Source: Sipunculus nudus (Eukaryota; Annelida; Sipuncula; Golfingiida; Sipunculidae). From it: a DNA stretch of 64,000 nt. Below are positions 48,611-60,368 of the stretch, in pieces. The notes beneath the pieces are model-generated. The model searched no databases, was not told the origin of the DNA, and worked only from the letters and a program-made list of their open reading frames with translations. The stretch is from contig CM049313.1 in assembly GCA_026874595.1 (NCBI GenBank), positions 12,273,508-12,337,507 of the forward strand. The letters are read 5' to 3'. Position 1 is the first letter of the stretch, and each line of letters opens with the position of its first letter. The translations under genes were made by a program, and so were the position numbers.

Positions 48611-51600
48611 GGCATGTTCGTAAAAATTGTTGTGTTGTTATATCTTACATTTATTTAAAGGTTTACTTTTACATTTACTAATTTCAATTAACGGTCTCAG
48701 TCATTTAAAATTTTAATTTATTTAAAATGTTGCACATAAGGTTATAGAATATACGTAAAAATCACGTGTGTGTACATTTTTTAAGTTTTGAAATACATAT
48801 TAAAGCAATGACAGAATTAATAATAGAGCAACCCTAATAACTTGATAATTGAGAACAGTTTAGTTAAGTTTTGTAATTTCCAAAGAAACCCTATTTCATA
48901 CTACTGAAAATGCTTGATAATAATTTATCATATTGAAGATAACGTAAAAATAACATCCAATCCTGTACCTCATAAAACTTATATATCATGACTGTGTGAT
49001 TTAAGCATATCAATCGATATGAACAAGGAAAATTCGGCAAAATAGAGAAATAAAACAACAAACTTGGTTGAATAATTTGCACATAAGCTGATGTGAATAA
49101 ATATCAATAGAGAACTGGAAATCAGTCGAGGCTACGTAGGACTTTAAAGTTTTCTTGTCATTGAAACATAGACCCGCGTGAAGTTAAGTGTCGACAATTT
49201 TTCCTATAGGACCGATTTACATGGGCTTTAATGAGACATTCTTTAGCTTGAAGGAAGCAATGTCCTGTCCCTGATAACTAAGTGCAACCACCTGTTTATA
49301 CAAATATCTTCCTGATATATTTTGGTGATCCTGAGAATGTCAGTAAGGCAGACCAGATGAACAATTTGTGTAAATATTATGACTCGTTGTATTGCCGCTT
49401 ATTGTACTTGAGTGAAACATATCAATGTAATTATCATTAGGCCAAAAAAGGTATGGTACTCAGGTACTTTGTTTTCAGAAACCAATGCTGGCGGACGATA
49501 TGTTATGTTTTTACATTTTTTGTATGTTTCGATAAAAATGTCAAATGATCAGGGAAAAGTATGAAAATAAGAGATTTTTTTTTGCTAAACAGGTAAAAGC
49601 ACTACATAACAAAGGAAATCTTATCAAAATTGTATCCTTTTTAAAATTTTACCTTCTTGAAATATTAAAACCAAAATAAAGATTTTGATGTGGGGATTAA
49701 AATTGATGCGGGCAGTGCGTGGAAAGCATAACCTTTGGTATGAAATAGGTAAAATGTCATGATGTCGAACAAAAACGTAAGTAAATGTCGGTATGAATTG
49801 CTATGACATACTGAACACAACTGCAAGGACAAAGTTCGAAGCAAAGAAAGGACGCTGCATATGCATATGTACCGATGGCAACGCCCCTCGCCTATTTCAG
49901 TAAAATACGGATACATTTAATTATCCGAAAATTGTTACTCTTCCCTGTGAAAAGATTTTCGTATCCGTTCAACTATAAAATAAAACTGAATAATTTTACT
50001 AAAAAGTCTAGGTTTACTCATTTCTTTTTTTCCTCTTTTGTCATCTTTTAAGATTTGCCAAGACCAATAAGATAATATGTATGTTTATTGTTTGATGCAA
50101 TTCCCTCCAATCTCTGACAAAAGCCTCTATACCTCTAAGTAACAAATGATTAACATACATACGTAACTGTTTTTCAATGAAATGTCTCATAAAAACGCAA
50201 AGAAATATTTATCGTACTCTACCAATATATCCTTGTCCTACTTAACTTTTAATTCGGGTCTCTGTTGTTTTTTTTATATGTAGATCGGCTGGCCACACAA
50301 CAATATAAAAAAATGAGTTTACCCAAAGCACTTGAAAATAAATGTCAAGTTAACTGGAAGCGGGTTGTCTCCGTCACCTTACACTGAGGCCAACGGCCGA
50401 CTAAACCCAATCCTACCTTAAGATAAGGTTTAATAGTTCCCAGGCATGAACACAAGCATATGGTTTCCATACGTTATTCACAGCACTATAATGAGGGTTA
50501 AGTAAATTAATGCTACCTCATGTGCCAAATATCTAATTCCATATTGCAACTTTGATCAAAGGATAAAGCAGAGGTATATTATAGGCGTACACTACCCCTA
50601 TATTACCGATGCACAGTCATTAATAATAATTAATAATAATAAACTAAACCCCCAGAATGTGTTAGGTGCAAGTCTATATGATCAAGATTCATACATGATC
50701 GTGTATAAATGATATTTTTATAAGTTATGAAGATATTAATTTCATTTATAACATACACAAGACACTGTTGTTATGCAAGGAGTTATTTATTTTATTTTCT
50801 TTCCTACCCGCCACCACATTGTCTCTTCATTTATTTTTTGTGATTTTTTTGCATTGTATCCAGTTGCTTATATAAAATTGCATGTTCACTTACCAAAGAA
50901 AATACAAAATCGACTGTTGTGCATATACTCACGCCAGGCCCACATTTTATAATGTACTGATTTGTACGTGTGGCTGCGTTGAATGCTTCCGCTTTAGAAA
51001 ACAATATGAGCAGATCAACTATCAGTCTACGACACATGAATAATTAGGCAAGATGTATCTACCGGCAGTGCAATTAAAGGCCTCTCATGCTTTTGCTCCT
51101 GGGGGTTTTGACACCTACAATTAGCGTGTGACACAAATTCAATGATATGAGTAAAGCTACCGCCCACTTCAAGGGTAGCTTTTATATTTCCTCGTCAACT
51201 TCAGTTAGATTACATTAAGTTAATATTCTGATTGTTTGATGAGAATGATTTTATTTCGTAAAAGGCCAGGGGATCAGGTGCTATAAACGTACAAACATAA
51301 ATTCAGTACTTGCATTGATACTTGCCTGTGTTTACCCAGGGCGCAGAGTTTATTTATTTTGTTTCTTGGATGCATGAGATAATTTTCACAGTTTGTCACT
51401 AGACTCCATTTCAAAAGTTAAACGCAACATGTTCATTCATAACAGACTCCAGAATGGAGCTTGACAAAGAGAGTATGACATTCATTCGAAAAAAAAAATT
51501 CTTCTACAATTAACAGGGAGTCAATCCGGGAAAAGAATTGTTGGAGACATAACCTGTTGACATGATACTGGATTGAGGACAGTTAAGATGAGAGGGTTAA

Positions 51601-51655
51601 TAAACTTGTTAAACAGCGCCTATTGGTTAAAATAATATTTACATTATAATTAATC
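48611..51655. other. intergenic AT-rich stretch
   Basis: No gene, transposon or clear repeat structure recognised. Confidence 0.5.
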
Positions 51656-51656
51656 C

Positions 51657-51659
<3 letters not shown>

Positions 51660-51705
<46 letters not shown>
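51660..51705. repeat. (TA)n microsatellite
   Basis: About 23 TA units. Confidence 0.95.
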
Positions 51706-51924
51706 CATTTTTTGTGATGTTGTACCGTGATATTTTTATATGCGCTTCAAATAATTACTAGACACGAAGAGGAGAGTTTTCGTGTTACGCATTTGGTTAT
51801 GGTTCTGTGAACATTTCTGTAGTACAACTCCCTAATCGTATTTCCTATACTAACAGCTCGGTCGTTGTGTCTAACAAGTACTATGGATTTTTAATTTAAA
51901 ATAGGAAAATAATACCGTACCACA

Positions 51925-52000
51925 CTGACCACTTTATAGAGGTGCCCACTATATCGAGGTAATGGCCACCACATAGAGTGCTGCCCCCTAGTATGATATA
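51925..52000 (+). repeat. short dispersed repeat (ATAGAGGTGCCCAC family)
   Basis: GACCACTTTATAGAGGTGCC and variants, recurring in the same orientation at 55130-55262 on the far side of the LINE. Confidence 0.6.
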
Positions 52001-52210
52001 TTGCTATAATTACTCATGTTTTGAGATTACTACATAATCTAATTGCATGTATCATCTCTCTTTACTTAATGAATTTTTTTCTGTAAAAATTTATTTTTAA
52101 TTTTCAAGACATTTGTTAGAAAATATATATTTTATTACATAAAAGTTTGGAAAAAAAATAACCACAATGAAAGAAAGCTGTGTGCAGGTTGCCGGTGAGA
52201 TAACTGAACT

Positions 52211-52212
<2 letters not shown>

Positions 52213-52262
<50 letters not shown>
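52213..52262. repeat. (TA)n microsatellite
   Basis: About 24 TA units. Confidence 0.95.
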
Positions 52263-52266
<4 letters not shown>

Positions 52267-52594
52267 CAATTTTTTTATATCTTATAATCACAGAATGGCA
52301 ACGAAGCATGTGGTATTTAGCATAGACAGCATGTCACTCATTTAAATACTATCATATATAGAAAAATTCCTCAATGAAATCAACTGTTTGAGCTAAGGTC
52401 AAATCCTCTCTTTGAATTTGGTGTTGACATGTTCACAAGTGAACAGTTACTGTGATTATGATACAGAATGGCAAATGTACAGTATGGATCATTGAGTAAC
52501 AACTGTTAAATAAACACTGCCCTGGTCTAGTGGGCATGTACCTTTGATGGGCCAGAGGGGCTGTGTTACCTCATCACAGAGTTTTAATTGGGTG

Positions 52595-52607
52595 AATGAG
52601 CAGGGCT
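52595..52607 (+). repeat. left target-site duplication of the LINE
   Basis: ATGAGCAGGGCT (with a preceding A), repeated exactly at 54751-54762 after the poly(A) tail. Confidence 0.9.
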
Positions 52608-54364
52608 CACAAGAAGGGTTCTCAGAATGAACCTGGTAATTATAGAGGGATATCATCACTAAATGTTACTGGTAAAATATTTACTAAAGCTTTAAACAAA
52701 AGACTTTCGCAGTTTGTTGAGGAAATGAGTATTTTATCTGAATCACAAGCTGGTTACCGGAAAGGATATTCTACAATTGACCAGGCATTTATTTTGTATG
52801 CTTTAGTTAAAAAAAATACTTGGTTAAAAGAAAAGGTAGATTTTACTGTTTATATATTGACTTTGCAAAAGCGTTTGATTGTGTACAACATAATTTATTT
52901 TGGCATGTTTTATTAAAACAAGGCATAAATGGTAAAATATTACGTGTTATAAAATCAATGTATTCAAAAATGCAGTCTTGTATATTAACTGAGAGTGGAC
53001 TTACAGATTATTTTGCATGTTCGGTAGGTACCCGGCAAGGTTGTATGATAAGTCCTTTATTATTTTCTTTATTTATTAATGAGTATTGTAACATGTTAGA
53101 TGGAAGCGATTGTCAGGGGATATATGTAAATGGAAATCTCTCAAATTTAATGACATTGTTATTTGCAGATTATATGGTTAATTGTGGGGATACTGTAGGT
53201 AGACTTCAGCAACAGATTGATCTCTTACAAAAGTTTTGGGAAAATTATGGTTTCAAAATTAATACAGATAAAACTAAGATTATGGTTTTTAGGAAAGGTG
53301 GTCCCTTACGAAAAGTAGAAAAATGGTATTTAAAAGGTAAACAGTTAGAAGTGGTTCCATACTACAAATATCTTGGTATTATTTTCTCCACAAAATTGTC
53401 TTGGTCAAAAACACAACAACAGCAGGTTTTACAAGCAAACAAAGCTGTATGCATGATTAAAACATTCAGCAAAAAGTGTAAATATGTAAGTACAAAACAT
53501 CTCTTTTATTTATTTGATCAAATGGTAGTGCCAATATTAACATATGGATGTGAGTTGTGGGGTTTTAAAAAATCAGAAACTATAGAGAGAGTACAGTACA
53601 AATTCTGCAAACAAATTTTAAATGTAGGTCAGAATACTCCAAATGCAGCAGCATTAGGAGAATGTGGCAGATTTCCTTTGTTTGTAACTTGCTTATTGCG
53701 TTGTATTAAGTATTGGATTAAACTTTTGCATATGCCAGAACATAGATATCAGAAACAGGTGTACAATATGTTGATGAATTTAGATAACAGTGGTAAATCA
53801 AATTGGGTATCTGAAGTAAGAACATTGTTGTTCCAGTCTGGTTTTGGATATGTTTGGATGGCACAGTACATTGGAGATGTGAATTATTTTATGAAAGAAG
53901 TTGAAATGAGAATAAAAGATATGGCCATTCAAAATTGGCATGGTGATATTGAATTGTGCAGTAAACTCTACTATTATGGTACTTTTAAATCTATGCTAAC
54001 TCTAGAAAAATATGTTGATTGTATACCAAATAAACACCACCGTACAGCACTTGCTAAACTTCGATGTTCAAATCATAAATTAGCTATAGAAATGGGCCAC
54101 CATAAAAACATTTCTCGTGAAGAAAGGATCTGTAAATATTGTTTATGCTATGGATTCAATATTGTTGAGGATGAAGCTCACTTTATGCAAGAGTGTAAAT
54201 TATATCACGATTTGAGGTTAAAATATATTAGACAAGACTTGCATTATCCAAGTGAACAAAATTTTATAAAATTATTTAATTTAGATAATCCATTTGAAAT
54301 ATCAAAAGTTGCTGCATATGTGTTTAATTCGTTTTTGAGGAGACGGAAAATGATAGATGGTTGA
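52608..54364 (+). pseudogene. LINE reverse transcriptase, C-terminal part, inactivated
   Basis: Reads PGNYRGISSL, SESQAGYRKGYSTIDQAF, then a frame change near 52853, where an extra AT in TATATAT breaks the text. It continues DFAKAFDCVQH (first catalytic Asp), GTRQGCMISPLLFSLFINE, LLFADYMV and GFKINTDKTK. The YADD/FADD motif reads FADY: the second catalytic Asp (GAT) has become Tyr (TAT). After the RT thumb come a C-terminal region and the zinc-knuckle-like CKYC...HFMQEC, then TGA at 54362-54364. It lacks the endonuclease and the RT N-terminus through truncation. The frameshift and lost Asp make it inactive. Confidence 0.92.
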
Positions 54365-54750
54365 ATTATGTATTTTAAACAGTACTCACTGTTGACAGCA
54401 CAATAGATTCATTGTGTACTTAGGTGTGCAATAATGTTACATGTGTTTATGGCACGATTGATTAGTCATTTTAAGACTGTTACTTAACATTATATTGTTG
54501 TAATTTTTGAACTGACTGTTTATTGAAATGTAATTATGTTTATCCTCACAGATGATGGCAAAACAGATTTATATGTATGTAGGTATGCAGTTCTGTTACT
54601 TGTGTTAATGGCAGTGTTTACTAGAAAATATAAGACTGCTACCTTCCATTGGATTAATGTACTTTTTAAATTGAATATTTATTGAAATGTTTGGAACTTT
54701 GGGCCTGAGGCCTTTTTCCTGAATAAAGTTCTGTTCTGTTAAAAAAAAAA
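52608..54750 (+). mobile_element. 5'-truncated non-LTR retrotransposon (LINE) with poly(A) tail
   Basis: Bounded by a 12-bp target-site duplication. It starts abruptly inside the reverse transcriptase domain (HKKGSQNEPGNYRGISSL) and ends with AATAAA (54722-54727), a GTTCTGTTCTGTT phrase and an A11 tail. This is the classic product of target-primed reverse transcription. The exact duplication indicates a young insertion. Clade not assigned. The downstream inner piece of the C-terminus has a Cys/His-rich motif (CKYC...DEAHFMQEC) common in several LINE families. Confidence 0.93.
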
Positions 54751-54762
54751 ATGAGCAGGGCT
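54751..54762 (+). repeat. right target-site duplication of the LINE
   Basis: ATGAGCAGGGCT directly after the A-run. Confidence 0.9.
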
Positions 54763-54840
54763 TCCTTCCACTGTTGGAAACAAACAAACATCAATTAATT
54801 AGCATGGGGGTATCTAGTCTAGGGTGATCTCTGACATGAG

Positions 54841-54880
54841 CGGGTGCATGCATATTAATCTAATTAGTATGCATGCATCC
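54841..54880. repeat. inverted repeat (hairpin)
   Basis: GGGTGCATGCATATTAAT and ATTAGTATGCATGCATCC pair with few mismatches around a loop of about 4 bases. Confidence 0.7.
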
Positions 54881-55079
54881 TAAGCTTAGTCTTTAGTCAA
54901 GTAGATTATAATCACTGTTATGCAATGTTCACTTGTACACCTCTAAATTTGGTTCATTTGTTTTGATTGTTATTAATAAAATTTATGAATATTATTATTG
55001 AAAAATTAAGAACAAATATTAGCTTAATAATTTTAAAGTGCTATAAAGAAGGCTTACAAAGTTGCTATAAGGAGATGGT

Positions 55080-55262
55080 TCTAAAATGAAAATCCGTGAA
55101 GTACCCACATTAGCTCAGGAAAACTGTCCACTTTACAGAATACAGAGGTGCCCACATTAGCTAAACATAAAAAAGAGACGAAAAAACGGGACTGCCCAAA
55201 AGTGCCCACTTTATAGAGGTGCCCACTTTATAGAGGGGCCCACTAGGAGAGGTTCCACTGTA
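55080..55262 (+). repeat. second cluster of the ATAGAGGTGCCCAC repeat
   Basis: Tandem phrases ACTTTATAGAGGTGCCCACT and CACTTTATAGAGGGGCCCAC end in GAGGTTCCACTGTA. Similar to 51925-52000. No transposase nearby. Confidence 0.6.
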
Positions 55263-55339
55263 ATATCTTACTATAATATACTAAAATAAACTCTTAATAT
55301 ATAATAAATTGAGATTGAAGTTTATCTAGAAATTTTAAT

Positions 55340-55515
55340 GATATATGAAATACTCAAAAGTACTCATGAAATACTCAAATGAGTACCGAGTACTTTCAAA
55401 GTACTCGAGTACAAGTACGAGTACTTTTGTGATTTTTAAAAAGTACTCGAATACGAGTACTGAGTACTCAAAAAAGTACCGATGAGTACGAGTACTATGG
55501 GTACGAGTACTTTTG
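55340..55515. repeat. GTACTC/GAGTAC low-complexity palindromic block
   Basis: Dense run of GTACTC, GAGTAC and AGTACT words, all self-complementary variants of one motif. Confidence 0.85.
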
Positions 55516-55526
55516 GACCCAACTCT

Positions 55527-57149
55527 GGTGTGTAGCTGCCTCAAACTTATCATGGTTACGCATTTTTGGGATAAAATTCTTTTTGCTAACTTTGCCAGTT
55601 TTAAAGCTAGAGAGGTCTAGTTTTTTGCATCAGGTAGCATATAAGCAGTGCTATTTGATTATATTACAAGTTTTTCAATATCTCGTTTAATATGTCGCCA
55701 AACGGGACATTTCTACGAGGACAGCTTTGCAGAAATCTTTTGAAACTGATATATCATAAGTCATGAACTATTAACTCAAAACTGTTTTTTTCCATATTTT
55801 GAATGGGGGCGCTAGAGGGCGCTACATGCAAAATTCCCCAACATATCATGTTTGGCCATATCTCCAAACCTATAAACCTGAATTACATAAATTATAGGTT
55901 ATTTTCTTTCTCTTATTCTTCTCCATAACTTGGTCAAGTCAGATGGTCTCAGTCTTGTGTCACTTTGTTAGTATGTCTGTCTCTTTGTCAGCTGTCATAA
56001 TTTCTATTGCTTGCTGGTTCTTGCGTGTCACTTGTAGCACTCTACAGGCCACAGTTTTTTCAGGAATCCTTTTGAAAATTTTACATCTTACGTCTTCTTC
56101 TAATATCTGAAAAGATTTTTCATTTTTGGATATAGCCTGCTAGGGGGCGCTGCACACGACCCTAACAAACATATCCTTTTTCTGTTATATCGTCATAACT
56201 ATAATTCTCAATTACAGAAACTATGTCTTTTTTTTTCTTCCTCTGAGTATTTTCCATAACCTGAGTAAGTCATCTGGTCTCATTCTTGTGTCACTTTTTC
56301 AGTATATCTGTCTGTCAGTTGTCCACAAATTCTTCTGCTTGCTGTCTCTTGCGTGTCACATATAGCCTTCTACAGGCCACAGTTTTAAAGGAATCCTTTT
56401 GAAACTGGTACATCTTATGCGTAACACTTATATTACGAAACGTATATTTCATTTTCAAGAAATGGCCGCTAGGGCGCGCTGCATTCGACCCTCCCCTACA
56501 TATAATTTTTCAGCCATATCTCCATAACTATAAACCTCAACAACAGAAATTACGGCTGATTTTCTCCCTCTGATTCTTTTTAATAACCTGAGCAAGTCAA
56601 CTGGTCACATTCTTATGTCACTTTGTCAGTATGCCTGTCTGTTGTCAGTTATCCTCAAAATCACCAACTTGCTTGTTCTTGCATTTCACATATAACATTC
56701 AATAGGCCAGAGATTTGGAGAATCCTTTCGAAACTTGAACACCTTATGTCATACACTAATTTCACGAAACGCATTCGTCGTCTTCAGGATATGTCCGCTA
56801 GAAGGCGCTGCAGTCAAACATCCCAATATAGCATTATTTTGCTATATCTCCAAAACTAGGAACGGCAATAACATAAATTAAACCTTTTCTTCTTGTGAAC
56901 TTTCTCCATAACCAGGTAAAGCCATCTGGTGTCAATCTTGACTCACATTGTCAGTTTTTCTGTCTGTTCATCCATTGTTGTCGGCTGTGTCTGCCTGCTT
57001 CTTTTCGTCTGATATGTCATTCTACGGGCACAATTTCTCAGCAATGGCACTGAGAATCATTCCATTGATAGAAAACCGACAGTATCTTCTATCTGTCTGT
57101 CTGTCCATCATTTCAATTTCCTGCAAGCGTTCGACCTATGGTTGTCTAA
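55527..57149 (+). mobile_element. fourth, 5'-truncated copy of the Helentron-like element
   Basis: Starts inside the unit (CTGGTGTGTAGCTGCCTC) and carries four ~330-bp monomers. It ends TTTCCTGCAAGCG, hairpin CGACCTATGGTTG (57132-57144), T, CTAA followed by T. The end obeys the CTRR rule although it differs in sequence from the other three. More diverged than the intronic array. Confidence 0.6.
55808..56812 (+). promoter_or_regulatory. four CTCF-like motifs in the truncated copy
   Basis: GCGCTAGAGGGCGCTACA (55808), CCTGCTAGGGGGCGCTGCA (56136), GGCCGCTAGGGCGCGCTGCA (56464) and GTCCGCTAGAAGGCGCTGCA (56794), all on +. The last two have changes inside the core. Confidence 0.4.
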
Positions 57150-59097
57150 TTTCTTTGTTTGAGCTTGTTATATACTGTTTAAGTGTTTACATGACATCAT
57201 CAATCGATGTTGCTTTTTCATGTGACCAATGACCTGAACTGCCATCAGTGGAAATGATAAGTTGCAATTTTTACCTTGTTGAAAATTAGAACCTTTAATA
57301 TTTTACCCACTGTTACCATTATTTCCCATGAAATAGAACTAATAGAAATTTCCATTAAAAACATATTCGTTCGAGGGGTTTGAACTGATTATGAATCAAA
57401 GTTATAGCAAAGACAGGCTTTTTGTTGGTTGGTCACTCCCTGTGATCATCATTACACCCTACCTGTATGTATCATAACCGAGTGCAATAATATATTAATT
57501 GTAAGGATTTTCACAGTTTTCTGTCTTTTAGCCCTTGCAGAAACAGAACATGAAGCATCTCACTATGACTGTTTGAAAAGGGAACTACAAGAACATATCA
57601 TTGATTAACATGACTAATGTGCCCGAAATGTTCTGTGTGGGCTTTATCTAAACAGGTGAAATAGAACTACCTGAAGTTCCTGAACATATCTGGATTCATT
57701 CTTAGAATCTACAATGTTTACTTAATATTGCTTTGCATGTTCAATCATTTTAGAAGTTTATAGCAGAGCCATTCTGCCTAGAAATCCGCTCTCTTCGTCA
57801 TGGAACACACAAGGAACATCCCATTACATTTTGAAGGAACTCTGGGTCACCATTAAAAAGTTTAAAGGATTCTGTTCCATTGTTACAACTATTTTTTTTA
57901 GTAAAGAGCTATTGGTCGAATTAGTGGCAGGCCTTAGGATCATCCTGGAGGGGTCTCCGACAACAAATTGTTTTATATGCTTTGGGTAACTTTGGCGCAA
58001 CTGTTTACTGTTTTCTCATTAGGGGATTTGCACATACGGGGAGAGTTAACAAGATGTAAGCTATAGTGTTACCTAACTTTGGCTGTCCTGCTGCACGCAA
58101 AAAAAAAAAAAAAAAAAAAAAAATACGGTACAATCATTGGTTTGTATTTATTTAAGTACATTCGGTACATGTAACATATCTCATGCTTTCCTTATAACTT
58201 AAGTCTGAGTCTGCTTCTAAAGGCGACCCTTCAATTATATGTTGACATTTGGTTTATTTTAGTGATCATTTTAAACTATAAACTTTATTTTTTTTAAAAT
58301 GAATTGTAGAAATAGGTTTTATATCTGATCGAGGCACTCTCCATGGCTCAGGTTGTGGGTTCTGTAGTGTCTTCAGCTTGAGGAAACCAGAGGCCCCTTG
58401 AAAACCATAGGCATTGGAAGGGGTCCTTCAGCCCATTCTCATAACCACGCTGGGGTTCCAATCCGGCTCACCAGCGGAGAGAAGCAAACGATTTACCCCT
58501 CGATTATCATGGCCTAACATACAGTATATTTTGACTCTACGGTAGTTTTCGACTTAACATATATTACACTGTCAAATAAAGTAAATATTCCTGATATACC
58601 TAAAAATATAAGTTTGAAAAATGATAATATGAAGCAGTTTTAAACGTAAACGAATCAAGTTGCTATTTGGTTAAATTAAAGAATGTTATAGAAAACACAA
58701 CTGTAAATTTTATTAAGGTGATATCTACAAACTTTAAAATGTTTCAAAAGAGCACACCACACCTTTAAGCAAAAGTTATTTCTTCATGGGAATTCGGAAC
58801 ATTCTCATTATTTTTAAGAATAAAAATGCAGAATTCTATTAATATTCGTAATATTGTCATAACAAATGTAACCGTATTAAAATATGTTATAACAGACTCT
58901 AGTATTCAAAGCCATTAACATTTGGAGGATCTTAGTACTATGTATCTATAATTAAATCAGATTGTTGTATAAGATTTAAACAAAAACACACACACAAACA
59001 TATGTATGTGTAAAGATATGTTCTATGAATATGACTCCTGTATTGATTTTCAATTCTAATGTTCCGTCGCCTTCGACGTCCTGTATTTTATGATTAT
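57150..59097. other. intergenic stretch
   Basis: No gene recognised. It holds an A25 run (58099-58123) and a patch at 58330-58510 with a B-box-like GGGGTTCCAATCCGGC that may be an old SINE fragment. Confidence 0.45.
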
Positions 59098-59282
59098 TTA
59101 TGTACAAGAGAAAAGTTTAACCTGGGGACTTCCAAACAAAGGCCTGCTTTCCCCTGAATTACTGTATTCGCTGTTACGCTTCTTACAGAAATAAACCACT
59201 AAAACAATGGCAAACATGCATGCAATAACTATTACGACAATTCCACTAACACCAAGGTGTATTTCCAAGTCCCGACTGCCAC
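59098..59282 (-). CDS. Kunitz-like membrane protein exon 3: transmembrane helix and tail
   Basis: Acceptor ctctttttgcag is strong. Starts GGSRDLEIH, then the helix and CKKRNSEYSNSGESRPLFGS, with stop TAA. A donor-like CAG|gttaaa at 59121 leaves open a further exon. Confidence 0.65.
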
Positions 59283-59786
59283 CTGCAAAAAGAGAATGTT
59301 GGAAAATATACCACAAGCGATATAAATATAAGATTTTATTGTGAACCGTCCGAAATTTACTTTATGCCATATGTTTCAATTTATAATTGCCCTACTTTAC
59401 TTTAAGTGTTTCCCTTGCGTTTCCATAATTACCAGATACCTTTCGAACTCATTTTTTTTGTTTGAAAATACACTGCAGTTAGAATAAGAACAAAAAACAA
59501 GAACACTTTAGCAAGTGTTGTTGGTACAATAATCATTAATTTACTCTTGAACAGAGACTATCATTACATGTTTAGAATATACTTAATCAAAGTCAAATAA
59601 AGGTCATACTGCATTTTTCCTCGCATTTCTTTCGTGACAGAAAATGCTGGTCCGTGCCTGGCGTTGTTAGATTATGCACTCTAATAATTATTTCTTTGCA
59701 AGTTCGGGACCACTTATCGCATTGCCAGAATTTCACGTCGATGTCGATGTCGATTCCTTTCATGATACCAGCTGTATATGTATATA

Positions 59787-59845
<59 letters not shown>

Positions 59846-60368
59846 ATATGTGTGTGTAACAGAGAGTTGAGGTCAATTTGATATATAGAACGGAAATTAC
59901 ATTGTTACATATACATGCATTTAAAAATATAGTTCCGGACGTCAATTAAGGAGTATGCAGGAATAGTAAAACGAAATCCATGCCTTCAGCTGCCTTTTTA
60001 TACGTGCATTTGTTTGTGAACGTAAACATATTTAAAATGAATTATACAGAATTTGCTTAACAATGCCTGGCGTGCACTTTATAACAAAATAACAACATGT
60101 TTATATCATTACAGGTATTACAAACCATCATATAAACGATTAAAGATGAGTTTTGCATATATGTATCCGTACCACCCAAAGTTTGAAAAATATATATATT
60201 AAAATAAAAAAAAATGACACAAAGGTTACATTTATTTTAACATTGACACTTGAAAACCTCTTTACACTGAAGTCCATCCTTCTTGATTACATCGACCGTG
60301 GGCTTAGCATTGAGACCCCAAATAGACAATCCGGGAATAATACACAACAAGAGCGTGTGTCGCAGCAT
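59098..60368 (-). CDS. small type I membrane protein with divergent Kunitz-like domain (157 aa)
   Basis: Reading right to left: 60368-60242, 59771-59610, 59282-59098; phases agree and give 157 residues plus stop. Residues 1-21 are a signal peptide (MLRHTLLLCIIPGLSIWGLNA). A cysteine-rich domain (about 34-97) ends GTDQHFLSRKKCEEKC. Its F-x-S-x3-C-x3-C spacing is that of the Kunitz C-terminus, and W-x-C-D-(x)n-C resembles the Y-x-Y-N...C core. The Cys pair equivalent to Cys14-Cys38 of classical Kunitz domains is absent and a loop is longer. One transmembrane helix follows (GIVVIVIACMFAIVLVVYF), then a stop-transfer CKKR and a ~26-residue tail. Loss of the reactive-site Cys pair argues against ordinary protease inhibition. 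Function unknown. The exon 1 donor is weak, so the first junction is the least certain. Confidence 0.55.
59610..59771 (-). CDS. Kunitz-like membrane protein exon 2: cysteine domain
   Basis: Acceptor catatacag behind a (TA)n run, donor TGCA|gtatga. Encodes KFWQCDKWSRTCKE and GTDQHFLSRKKCEEKC. An alternative acceptor (gaaag, 14 nt downstream on the reading strand) would change the phase. Confidence 0.6.
59787..59842. repeat. (TA)n microsatellite beside exon 2 of the - strand gene
   Basis: About 27 TA units ending 16 bp before the acceptor, in the place of the pyrimidine tract. Confidence 0.95.
60242..60368 (-). CDS. Kunitz-like membrane protein exon 1: signal peptide
   Basis: ATG complement at 60366-60368, just after an acceptor-like ttttacag, so a 5' UTR exon may precede it. 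Ends CKEVFKCQ with donor T|gttaaa (weak). Unspliced, the frame stops two codons later. Confidence 0.5.

Noticed and set aside
51925-55262. DNA transposon bounded by the ATAGAGGTGCCCAC repeats
   Set aside because: The two clusters are in direct, not inverted, orientation, and a LINE with its own target duplication explains most of the interval.
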